From: Ixodes scapularis
Lineage: Eukaryota; Arthropoda; Arachnida; Ixodida; Ixodidae
Reading direction: 5' to 3'
Length of the DNA stretch: 64,000 nt
Assembly: GCF_016920785.2 (NCBI RefSeq)
Contig: NW_024609835.1
Coordinates: forward strand, 26,733,297-26,797,296
Of the stretch, positions 55,049 through 64,000 are shown piece after piece (the first letter of the stretch is position 1; every line of letters begins with the position of its first letter). The translations under genes and the position numbers were made by a program. Under the pieces are notes generated by a model that saw only the letters and a list, made by a program, of their open reading frames with translations, was not told where the DNA came from and did no database searches.

Positions 55049-56236
55049 TTATCTAGAAACTTCTATAACAGAGTCGGTGGTAACGTCATATTTATAGCAC
55101 TTATTATTCATATGCAGCTTATCATAGCGGATTTTGAATGTTTCATTTTGAGACCGAGCAAACAAATACAGTTTGTTACGAGCGGTGCGGACAGCGTCCG
55201 ATAAGTCTTCCCGAATGGCGTACTCAGAATCTTTACGTTTAAAGCCCGAAGAGAGAATGTTCTGTCTATCTTTGTAAAGCAAGAACTTGACAATGATGGG
55301 CCGATTTTTGTTAGGTAAAAACTTTCCAAGCCTATGTGACCGCTCAAGGTCGTTCGGGTCAAGCTTAATTCTCAGCCGTTGCTCACAGAAGCTCAAAATA
55401 GTTGCCTCCGATTGAATCCAAGTTTCATTTTGCAAGTCAGGGATGCCAAAGTACAATAAGTTCGATCTCCGAAGCCTGTTTTCGGCATCGTCGCACCTTG
55501 CGTTTACTTCCGATAACTCCAATGCAATTTTGTTGGAAAACTCCGAACTGCTTCCGCTCCCATCCGAAGCCGTCCTCATAGAGCTTAGATCGGCCTCTAT
55601 TGCCGCTACCTTTTCCTTAAGGTTCTTTATTGCCACATCTGTTGATGATTGGGTGTCCTGGAGCTTCTTAATTTCGGTAAGCATGTGGCTTTGGCCAATC
55701 TCAATTCTAGTTACAATGCTCAAAATATTAGTCACTTTGGAATCAACACTGTCTGGTCCGGGATTGGTATCGATATCTCCAAACAATTGCAGGGTTAGTA
55801 ATGCTAGGTAAACGGCATGCGCACTCTGCGCCAAGAGCATAAACAGTCGGCGTCGACACTCAGAAACGTCGTAGGGGCACGACACCGCAATCAAACAGGG
55901 GTCGTTACTTCGGTGGCAGTGAGAATTGGGAACGTAACCAACCTGAACGACGGAGGAAAGGATTGACATCGTTGTTTCCAATGCGATGCCGTGCCCCAAC
56001 TGGCCTCGCTGACTGACTAGCTTAAGTAGCCATGCGTCCTGAGAGCTGTTCGGTGACGTCCCAGGTTGCCAGACACCATACACGTTGTTGGCCAAGCGTG
56101 GTGACTTGATCGTTGGTGCCACCGGGATAGTTGTCGAGTCACTCGCTGGGACGATCCAAAGGCCATCGCATTTCTGCCATATCAATGGCGGAAATGAACT
56201 TGTATCGGCACCGTCACTTTCGCAAGTCAACGGCAC
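55049..56236 (-). CDS. LINE ORF1 protein with 2A-like motif, coiled coil and RRM
   Basis: The 395-codon frame is open. Residues 131-152 are hydrophobic (FMLLAQSAHAVYLALLTLQL), followed by GDIDTNPGP at 153-161 (DNA 55754-55780). This is a 2A-like ribosome-skipping motif (consensus D-V/I-E-x-N-P-G-P, here D-I-D-T-N-P-G-P). Downstream are a coiled coil (about 165-250, LTEIKKLQD, LKEKVAAIEADL), an RRM-like domain (RRSNLLYFGIPDL, ERSHRLGKFL, RPIIVKFLLYKDRQNIL) and a C-terminal domain (IREDLSDAVRTARNKLYLF, FKIRYDKLHMN). This is the L1-ORF1p-like (Transposase_22-type) layout: an RNA-binding trimeric chaperone of the element RNA. If the motif works, ribosomes would release the first 160 residues as a separate peptide. 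The start at 56236 is the first ATG in frame, and upstream sequence is open in another frame. ORF2 begins just after. Confidence 0.82.
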   Translation of the reverse strand: MPLTCESDGADTSSFPPLIWQKCDGLWIVPASDSTTIPVAPTIKSPRLANNVYGVWQPGTSPNSSQDAWLLKLVSQRGQLGHGIALETTMSILSSVVQVGYVPNSHCHRSNDPCLIAVSCPYDVSECRRRLFMLLAQSAHAVYLALLTLQLFGDIDTNPGPDSVDSKVTNILSIVTRIEIGQSHMLTEIKKLQDTQSSTDVAIKNLKEKVAAIEADLSSMRTASDGSGSSSEFSNKIALELSEVNARCDDAENRLRRSNLLYFGIPDLQNETWIQSEATILSFCEQRLRIKLDPNDLERSHRLGKFLPNKNRPIIVKFLLYKDRQNILSSGFKRKDSEYAIREDLSDAVRTARNKLYLFARSQNETFKIRYDKLHMNNKCYKYDVTTDSVIEVSR

Positions 56237-56499
56237 GCGAGGAATTGTTCAGTGTGAGTTCTTTCTCGATAACTTTCAGTTCGATGGTGGCCAAGAACGT
56301 GCATTCAGAACAAAGCTCCAACCCACTCAGATGCCTCGAAAAAAATTCCATACACAAAAGTGTTTTAAAGCCAATTGCGTACCGCCCACAGACTGACTGA
56401 ATCTGAGTTATTAGAAATAAACGCTTACATAGCTCTTGTGTTCCGTTCTTATGTCGCGTCGTACTGACCCCCCGAATGTACAGGCCTCGTAACATCCGC

Positions 56500-58745
56500 T
56501 TAGGAGCATCTTCAACGTCTTCCTTTATCAGTCACTAGAAGGCCGCCATTAGTATGGCACAGCTGCCGTTCCACAGATGATGATAGTGATCAAAGCGGCC
56601 AGACTGAATTTCGAAAAGGGTCTATTGTCGGAGCACGAGAAAACCAAAGAGGCAGTACTCCCCGCTCCCCCCTCCCCCTCTGACATTTCAAAATTTTGTA
56701 TAAAACATTGCTCCTTTTCATATACTTACGTCATGCTCGGTGTCAAAGCGCAAAGTGTTTTTTCTATGGGTCCAAAGATACTTACAGCTCCCTTTATAGA
56801 CTACAGCGATTGACCGTCCGAAATGTTTTGCGGGAGAGTAGATGTACGGGATTTTTTTTAGAGTGCACAACGAGGTAGCTGCGAGCGACACTGATTGTAC
56901 TCACCAAAAGTATTATGCTGAATTATTTTTGGGCTGTTACTCGAAGCACCCAACCAAGTTGTCGATAAGACATAGAAGGTACGTTTCCTTCCCTTGCGGC
57001 AACGGTTGATGGCATATGTTTTTTTGTTTTTTGTTTTTTTTTTCTTTTTCACTTATAAAAATAAAACAACAACAACAACAAAAAAAGGAACGCAATGCTG
57101 CTTTTAATTTGAACGGACATCTGTTGATTGGTTGCAAGTCAGCAAAATATATCACGCACGTTTTAGAGGATAAATGAGTTGTAGACTCCTACGCTTCCTT
57201 TCCGTGCTTCGTTTGTGGTTGCGTCGATTTATGCTGCGATCGCCAGTTTTCCCGTTTAGGCTCTGAGCAGCCTTTTATAATTTTATTGGGTGTCTCAGTG
57301 TAGTCTTCTTAGAGGCTTTTACGTGGAACCTCGCAAGGCCATATTTCGAGACAATTTTCCTGCGTGAGGAAAGCGATGCGCAGCGACGCAATCTTGCATA
57401 CCGCTGTTTATAAAGGAAGTACTGCCATCTTGGCAGAGCTCTCGAGCGGCGATCAACTGACGACGGTTTTACTCGATAAAAAAGTAATCACGGAGTAAGT
57501 TAAGATCGTCAGACTCAGATAACATCACGAACCTAAAGAAAAATGAGGCAAGAACCTTCCATGCCCGCGGTCACCTTTCAAGGCCTTCGGCTAGACGGCT
57601 TACGGGCGAGAAGCAAGCCGCTGACGATCCCGACTCTACGCGGGCCCATCGGCACGCACTGGTTGGCGGGCGCTTTAGAAGAACTAGCGTAATGACAATA
57701 TTGAGGTGGAATTCTCACTTTACACAGGCGTACAGGCACTGGCACCCAAGTATCGTTGCGCGCTGTGCCACCAACCCAAGAAGCTCCTTTCCCAAAAAAT
57801 AATTCCGAGGACAAAAAAAATAAAGTGGTCTTTCTCTTTCAGTTATTAATTCGCAAAACCTGATAACGTAACACGCGCGGGTCAGAGCGTTGGCGTGCCC
57901 AATGCAGTCCCTTGTGTGACCAAGGCGTCTCGTAGATAGCCCACCGAGCATTGCGTGAGCACTTGATCTGGGCTCGTGACAATCAATGGTTGAACGAGCA
58001 TTTGCGGGTATAGACCTTCGCATCGCTTATCACCAAGACGAAAACTGCCGAGTCACTGAGCCATAAACGCAGGCGCAGCGTCCGATACACCGCACAGCAG
58101 AACACAAGCGGTCAGAAGACGTTCCGCAGCCCAGCAGACGAAGATGGCAGCGCGCAGAGAGCGATTTTTGCAATGGTCTGTAGAGTGGTTCGAATTCAAT
58201 CGCTTCAGTGACGAGAATAGCGCCAATCGCCAAAGCCGCGGTCAACACATAATACATACATCACGCAAGATACTCTCTGCAAACACTTCCTGGGGCGTGT
58301 TTTGTTCCTTTTATGGCGGCCTTGTCGCGTTGGTCATGCTGACAAAAACCGGCTTGGAGGTTAATTTGTGGGATTTATCGGTGTTTACCCAGAACACGTA
58401 AGCCTAAAGAAATAGCGTAGACGAGTGCCGTCACTGGGTCTGATATTTATACGAGAGTATAAGCCGTACTAAAATAAAGAGAGTATAGTACATAAAGATG
58501 GCCAGTTCGCCGAGGAGTTTGATGGATTGAACGTGCAACTAAACGAGGGGGAACTCAAAAGTAACCGGAATTATTTATCTGCGGGGCGGGCTCCTCGTAA
58601 AACGGGTTTCCCCAGCTATAGATGCGTTTTCGAGGGACCCGTCGGCGTCAGCGGTGCAGTCGGCGTTCACGTGAGACACTGCATTCGGGGTCGCCGGATT
58701 GTTTTTAGAAACCCCGTCGACGCGTTTGCCTCTTTCGTGATGACT
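56500..58745. other. No gene seen
   Basis: No supported gene. It holds an AAC run at 57064-57081 and T-tracts near 57022-57046. Several frames are open at random, and none has a recognisable motif. Confidence 0.45.
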
Positions 58746-58746
58746 G

Positions 58747-59153
58747 ATTTATACGAACAAAGTATTGGCAATGAGCTTTTGTTTCCTGGTAAAACAAATA
58801 CGGCTGAAACGGTTGTTAGGCTGCAGAGGCTGAGTGAAACAAAGGTTTGCAAGTCTTGTTGTTGTTGTTTTGCTTTGTTTTTGTTTCAAACAAAGCGAAA
58901 TGTCGGTTGACGATCAACCTCGTTCCGGGAGTCCTTTGACCAGCTAGACTGAAGAGGCCGTGGAGAATTCCTAAAGTTGTTTTTTTATAACCGACGCCGA
59001 ACGATTGATGAACTTGTGGAGTTGACTGGAGTGTCGTGGAGTTCCTCTCTGTAAATTTCATCGGAGGATAAGCACATAAAACAAGTTGCAGCAAAATGTG
59101 TGTGTCGTATGCCTAAAGAAAAGCCAATCGCATGGCCGCGTACCATGCTTTGA
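58747..59153 (+). pseudogene. Mariner transposase N-terminal fossil
   Basis: Broken pieces on the plus strand follow the order of a mariner transposase DNA-binding region: LLFPGKTNTAETVVRLQ (about 58776-58826), a ETKVCKS/W region, then EMSVDDQPRSGSPLT (about 58898-58942, matching the conserved ...DQPRSGRP linker). After frameshifts it continues RRTIDELVELTGVSWSS (about 59002-59052) and EDKHIKQVAAKCVCRMPK. Many stops and indels and no catalytic DDD part, so it is long dead. No inverted ends were found. Confidence 0.72.
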
Positions 59154-59236
59154 AATGGAAGTTGTAGGTCGGTTTTGATTTTTGTTTTTTAAAGTCATTA
59201 ACGATAAATAAAATAATGCTGTGCGTATGTTTAAAC

Positions 59237-59473
59237 CGCCGGAAGTTAGTCAGCCTCAATGAGCGTCTGGTACTTCAGCTGTAGATGAGAAGGTTAATCA
59301 GTGCTGTACTACCGGTAGCTAGCGGTTTTTAACGTGCATCACGCAAAATGATACCCGACCACACGCCGGTACAATGATCATCCAGGTCGAAACGGGCAGG
59401 AGTGGGGATTGATCCCAGGATCCCTGGGTTCTGCAGCGCGAGCTTTCGCTCCTAGCTGGTGTGCGCTAAAGTC
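59237..59473 (-). mobile_element. tRNA-derived SINE, disrupted by a TIR element
   Basis: Matches the SINE family at 18190 and 28505 (tcagcctcaatgagcgtctgg, gaccacacgccggta, catccaggtcgaaacggg, gcgcgagctttcgctcc). The tRNA-like head is cut at gtgcgctaaagtca, exactly where the TIR element begins at 59474. The rest of the head (cggccaccgatc) was not found on the far side, so the site is not simply restored. Confidence 0.7.
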
Positions 59474-59864
59474 ACCCTTACAAAAAAATGAATTGAGTTT
59501 CAATTGAAAGCGCAAAGGACTCAGTCAATAGACCGCATTCAGTCTCAATTGAAACTCAATTGACTTTTTCTAATGAGTCCCTATTGAACCGTACCAGGGT
59601 ATTGGCCACTGAGTCTTCATTTAATTCTTAGCAATTGCATTTCAATTGAATTTTTGCAACATGTTTTAATAGAATTTATTGCAACTGCGTTTAAAAAAAT
59701 GTGCTACTGGTTGAATTTTTTTTTGTACAATTCCTTAAAGCATGCAACATGAAGGAAATAAAGCACATGAAGGAAACAAACACAAACGTCATAACTAAGC
59801 ACTCACAACCCACTAATCGTACTCCCCTTAAAGAAAATGGTTTGCTCTTTATGTTTATACAGCC

Positions 59865-60115
59865 TTGATGGAGATGAGCCTCAACGGGTAATCGGTCTCG
59901 TAGCTGTAGATGAGAAATTTAGCCAGCGCAGTACAACCGCTGACCTGGGATTTTCAACGTGCATCATGAAGTAGTGATCACACGAACGCGTGCCGGTACG
60001 AAACTCGTCCAGATCGAAACGGGCGGGGGCGGCGGGGATCGAGCCCAGGAGGTTCCCAGCGCAAGCTTTCGCTCCACGCTCCGAGCTGAGACACGTTGGC
60101 CCACTCGGCCACTTC
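59865..60115 (-). mobile_element. tRNA-derived SINE inside the TIR element
   Basis: Shows gagatgagcctcaacgggta, gtgcatcatgaagtagtgatc, catccagatcgaaacggg-like (cgtccagatcgaaacggg), the B-box-like region gggatcgagcccagg and the A-box end ggccactcggccac-like (ttggcccactcggccac, about 60094-60110). It inserted into the TIR element or was carried with it. Confidence 0.72.
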
Positions 60116-60349
60116 CTCCCCCGTACTCCCCTTGACTACCCCAGCGCCTTATATACCCTACATAAGAAAGGTATTCATTTGGCCGGTGACCACCCCAGCA
60201 TTCATTAAGGTTCCCAGTTTGCTATTTCCTCCTTGGAAGTCTCATAAATGATAAACAGTGTTTCGACGTCATTGGACATTATCCCTTAATAGAATCATAG
60301 AAAAACATTGGTACAAGCAATAATCGTTCGGTGCAGTAATCCACAAACG

Positions 60350-61130
60350 ACCAAACTCAATTGCATTCCTAATGAGTAAATTCAATAGAATCGATATTGA
60401 GTTTCTTATGACCAAACCCAATTGTATTCCTAATGAGTAAATTCAATAGGATCGATATTGAGTTTCTTATGACCAAACTCAATTGCATTCCTAATGAGTA
60501 ATTTCAATAGAATACATATTGCATTTCTAATGAGCAAACCCAATTTCATTCTTATGAATGAGCAATTTGAAAAGAATATATATTAAGATCTTAATGACCA
60601 AACTCAATTGCATTCCTAATGAGTAACTTCAATAGAATCAATATTGAGTTTCTCTTTACCAAACTTAATTGCATTCCTAATGAGTAAATTCAATAGGATC
60701 GATATTGAGTTTCTAATGACCAAATTCAATTGCATTCCTAATGAGTATGTTCTATAGAATCGATATTGAGTTTCTTATGACCAAACACAATTGCCTTCCT
60801 AATGAGTAAATTCAATTGAGTCGATATTGAGTTCTTAATGACCAAACTCCATTGCATTCCTAATGAGTAAGTTCAATAGAATCGATATTGACTTTCTTAT
60901 GATAAAACTCTATTGCATCCCTAATGAGTAAATTCATTAGAATTGATAATGAGTTCGTAATGATCAAACTCAATTGCATTCCTAGTGAGTAAAGTTAATA
61001 GAATCGATAGTGAGTTTCTTATGATCAGTCTCAATTGCATTCCTAATGAGAAAATTTAATAAAATCAAAATTGAGTTTCTAATGATCAAACTCATTAGAT
61101 ATTGAGGTTATATTGAGTTTCAACTGACTT
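60350..61130. repeat. 61-bp tandem repeat array, about 13 units
   Basis: Units of about 61 bp run accaaactcaattgcattcc ... taatgagtaa ... gaatcgatattgagtttct. The first three start at about 60350, 60411 and 60472. Units differ by a few substitutions and occasional indels. It is AT-rich, with no coding frame. Confidence 0.9.
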
Positions 61131-61194
61131 TATGGGAACACAATAGAAAGTCAATTGAAACTCATTGATCATTTTGTAAGGGCACTGGATTCCA

Positions 61195-61565
61195 AGAAAT
61201 TAACGCCATTGCCTTCCCAGCGTGCTAGCCGGACACAAACAGGTACTTGAATACAGGCCACCAAATCTCGCAAGGTGATTGGTATCGGTTGCCACGACAA
61301 TCTCCAATTCGGTCCATTGAAGTCTTATAAAGCATCATTCTGCTTAAAGCATTCCTAGCCAATATACGCCTCTTTCGCAGTGTGCATGCAATCCATTTAT
61401 GAATCATCGCTTGTATCGACATATCTCTTACTATGCTATTATTGTTCCTGCGTATTTAATGACAGGAAAATTACTTTTTAATGATGCCAGGCACTGACGC
61501 CGGATGGGGTGGCAGTGCGAAGATGTCCGCTTCTTTCGCCCGTCTGTGGGTAACAAAATATCGGT
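61195..61565 (-). repeat. Dispersed repeat, family B copy 3
   Basis: Homologous to 25370-25795 in the same orientation and to 5290-5573 in the opposite one (acgccattgccttccc, caatctccaattcggtcc, catgcaatccatttat, tcctgcgtatttaa). Confidence 0.65.
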
Positions 61566-62937
61566 ATTCAAGAAATATCTTTACAAAGCAACCTGTCGTC
61601 AATAATTTGGATCGGCCCACCAAAAATGAAGAAGTCAAGAAGAATCCGCTCATTCCATGAACCAAAATGGCGACATCACTTCAAAAATAGCGCAAGGACG
61701 GCGGAGGGAAGAACGACGACGGACTCATTCTTCCTTCAGTCGTCCTTGCGCTATTTTTGTAGTGATGTTTACCCAACTAGCCCTCCAGATGATTTTAATG
61801 GGCGACCATGCGGGGAGCTTAGCGCTGTTTTCCCAGGATCCAGTGACATTAGCGTACACTAACCCACTCGGCCACCTTTTCCCCGTAATGACCGAAGATG
61901 AACCTCGGTATTACGGCTGCTACTACCCCGAAACGAAACAGCAATTCAGCCAATAAAAAACGGCCTCTTCCCCCCGACCCAAGTAAGCGCGACAAGTGAA
62001 GTTCAACATGAAAATAATGATCCCCCGTTTCTTTGACGTAAGAAAAATTGTGCAGTCGGAATTCGCTCATCGGGCTCAAGCAGTCAACCGATGTTTCTAC
62101 CTGGAAGTTCCGAGAGGGTTGCGCCACGATTTTCGGAAGAAACGTCCCGAGGAGCGGCAAACAGGAGACTAGTTCGTTCACCATGGCAACACGGCTGCCC
62201 ACACCGCGCCAAGTGTTTAGCAGTTATTAAGCAGAAAGGTCATTACCCTTCGCACCCTCCCCTCCCTATTCAATCGGCCTCGCCCCGTGTGACTTCTTTG
62301 TCTGTTTCCCCGGAAAAATAAAAATGAAGTTCTTAAAATGGAAACGGTTTACCGATCTAAAAGAAGCGAAACAAAACCAAGAAAAACGGTATAAGTTCCG
62401 AAAGGTATCAGTATCGAGGAGTTTAAAGGCTGTTTTGAGCATTGAAAAAAGCGTTCCGAGAAGTGTATCATTGCTAGTACGTCCTACAAGAGACACGGCG
62501 TTCACCGCAGACACGATGAGAGAATTGTCTGCCGACAGTTTTTGCACGACTAATATGACAGGACCCTCATACGGACATGAAACTTGCCTCAAACAGTGTC
62601 TCCAGACTATGTTTTTTGTTTTTTTTTTCTCTATTTTTTTATGGTGTATTGCCAGTGTGGCGGCGGCTTTATAGTGAATTAAGGTTGAACGCTATTTTGT
62701 CGAAATTAATTTTCCAGTTTCTTTCGCGTCCACCCCGTGATTTACAAAACAACTTTTTTTTTGTTTTGTTTGTAGCGATTCTTTCAGGCACCATCCTTCT
62801 ATCCGCTCCCCTATCTTTTCATTATTACGTTGTACTTTTCTTACGATACTCACAATATTCTTGCGGAGGTCTACTGCTCGATGGTGTGTCGCGCTATATT
62901 AATTTATCGTGTAATGTATTTCACGCACTTATACACT
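61566..62937. other. No gene seen
   Basis: No supported gene. An inverted pair at about 61675-61760 (ttcaaaaatagcgcaaggac with gtccttgcgctatttttg) marks another small hairpin repeat. Frames at 62266-62957 show no motif. Confidence 0.45.
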
Positions 62938-63605
62938 CTAATGGCGAATTCCAATGATCGTTTTGGAGCGCGCCGGGTCGACTTTTCTGGAGCGAGCCTA
63001 TTTAACTGGGCGATCGGGATCCAGAGTGACGTGTTGCACTGGTCGTTTTGGATTAGCTCCCGCTCCAGATCTCGATCTGGATCCGAGAAAGGTCGCTCCC
63101 ACGATTTCGGTGGATTCAACCGGAAGCCAGCCGGACCAGCCCGTAGCGCACACACGTGACTTCCTTTCTCGTGGGGCATCTCGCCTGATCTCGCCCATCT
63201 CGCCTCAGAAGAAGAAGCCCGTCGCGGGTTGGGCTCCTAGATTGTCTCGACATCAGAAGAATTCGTAATGGCCGCTTGCTAACCCTTTGGCTCGACAGCC
63301 GGTTCGTTTTCCAGGAAGGAGAATAGAAGGTATTTACGGCATTCCGGCAATCTTCGCTAGAAGCGCCTGAGCCATTCCTGCCGCTCGTGCGTCGAACACG
63401 TGTTAGCGCCGCGATTGCGAAAACGTCTTTGAGACGACCGCGGCGGCAGCGGAAAGGGGATTCTCGAGCAGTTGAATGACGGGAAGGCATCCGCCGATCC
63501 CGGAGGAACGGTCATGTTCCACCGGGGATTCGAATCGTGTGCTCCAGTCCGGATCTAGTCAACTGATTCCGGCGCGCTCCAAAACGCCCAGTGGAATTCG
63601 CCATA
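62938..63605. repeat. Inverted-repeat element with atggcgaattcca ends
   Basis: The left end atggcgaattccaatgatcg followed by ttttggagcgcgccgg is matched by the inverse at 63563-63604 (ccggcgcgctccaaaacg, then tggaattcgccat). The interior of about 580 bp encodes nothing recognised. No duplication is seen. Confidence 0.6.
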
Positions 63606-63709
63606 AGATACCCGAAGCGAGCGACTATACTCTCCCACAAAGCGCTTCGAAAGAGCCAGTCACTGCAACCTACCGAGGGAGCCTCAAGCAATGACGAGGC
63701 TTGTAATAT

Positions 63710-63880
63710 TTTAGACCCACGAATACAGTCTGCTCTGTGGCAGTACGCATGACGTTTCACTCTGCCACAACGCACTGCTTCTTTTCCTTTTCAGGTTTAA
63801 AATTTTAATTAGCTTGTTCGTCGAGCTTCGTAGATTTCAGGGACTGGTTCCGCAAAGGGCTTCGAGGTAAAGCCGTCGTT
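63710..63880. repeat. Probable decayed family D MITE copy
   Basis: Shares agtctgctctgtggcagtac, a central gcatgacg, cttcgtagattt and gggcttcgaggtaa-type blocks with 7235-7525 and 13920-14227, but with many changes. The ends cannot be fixed. Confidence 0.35.
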
Positions 63881-64000
63881 CCAGATTTCGTATAAAGTGT
63901 AGGGTCCACCAGGCAATGTGGTTATAAAAAAGAAAAAATAGATTAAAAAGTAATCCTGTCATTAACTCGCCTTTTTCGCAAGACGTGCGTTCGGTCAAGC

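Larger units (their letters stand above)
52162..56490 (-). mobile_element. LINE with 2A-like ORF1 and broken ORF2
   Basis: A minus-strand two-ORF non-LTR retrotransposon. ORF1 (55049-56236) is open, and ORF2 (52162-55012) holds endonuclease and reverse transcriptase in several frames. The gap between the ORFs is 36 bp. The 5' end is uncertain, with open sequence to about 56490. At the 3' side the ORF2 frame passes at about 52162 from SLP-type sequence (DWKDLPPDIRDSSKTDAT) into unrelated DNA, and no microsatellite tail is found, so the 3' end seems lost or displaced. Confidence 0.8.
59474..61182. mobile_element. TIR element with internal 61-bp satellite
   Basis: The left end cccttacaaaaaaatgaatt and the right end (inverse: cccttacaaaatgatcaatg) match. 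Both are followed by gagtttcaattga. The interior has a SINE (59865-60115) and a long tandem array built from the same caattgagtttc vocabulary (60350-61130). No transposase. A CA occurs outside both ends, too short to prove a target duplication. Confidence 0.6.

Noticed and set aside
60350..61130. CRISPR-like array
   Set aside because: Units are contiguous 61-bp tandem copies without unique spacers, in a eukaryotic transposon context.

Overview
This looks like nuclear genomic DNA from an arthropod, most likely a hard (ixodid) tick. That assignment is inferred, not measured. It rests on CR1/L2-type LINEs that end in short TTGA or ATTC runs, tRNA-derived SINEs resembling those known from ixodid ticks, many fold-back MITEs, and an ABCG transporter gene whose introns are packed with transposons. 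There are no operons, ribosome binding sites or prokaryotic genes. Most open reading frames here are chance frames or lie inside repeats.

Host gene. On the minus strand five exons of one ABCG (White-type) half-transporter can be joined with correct splice phases throughout: exon 1 (30171-30288, start codon), exon 2 (11670-11789), exon 3 (10176-10326, Walker A), exon 4 (9527-9713, Q-loop) and exon 5 (6668-6813, LSGGQ signature and Walker B). They give the first 240 codons of the protein. The next exon should start by completing a serine (EPT-S) but is not visible, so the rest of the gene, including the membrane domain, probably lies beyond the left edge. Intron 1 is about 18.4 kb. It contains a phase-compatible candidate alternative first exon (17199-17355). 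A second possible gene start, on the plus strand, lies about 1 kb from exon 1 in divergent orientation (31277-31447).

Left part (1-31 kb): the ABCG gene, its introns and left flank, with fold-back MITEs, a CR1-like LINE tail split by a hAT MITE with perfect 8-bp target duplications (3604-4489), tRNA-type SINEs, a heavily decayed LINE (22.4-24.5 kb) and a TTAA-flanked palindromic MITE (26803-27245).

Middle part (31-47 kb): a non-autonomous hAT with 8-bp target duplications and a broken transposase C-terminus (31522-33107), a tandem array of CACGTGAC and palindromic units, a 1.3-kb inverted-repeat element (35.2-36.5 kb), a second copy of the TTAA MITE (40874-41314), a PIF/Harbinger element with TTA target duplication and remnants of two proteins (42052-43723), and a truncated LINE (43.9-45.3 kb).

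Right part (47-64 kb): two long minus-strand LINEs. One (47.5-50.8 kb) keeps nearly all of ORF2. The other (52.2-56.5 kb) keeps an apparently intact ORF1 carrying a 2A-like GDIDTNPGP motif followed by a coiled-coil/RRM protein. Beyond them are a mariner transposase fossil, two more SINEs and a TIR element with a 61-bp internal tandem array (59474-61182).

No complete new cellular system was found. The most notable items are the 2A-like LINE ORF1, the CACGTGAC palindrome array present at two loci, the possible alternative ABCG first exon, and the clearly bounded transposon insertions.
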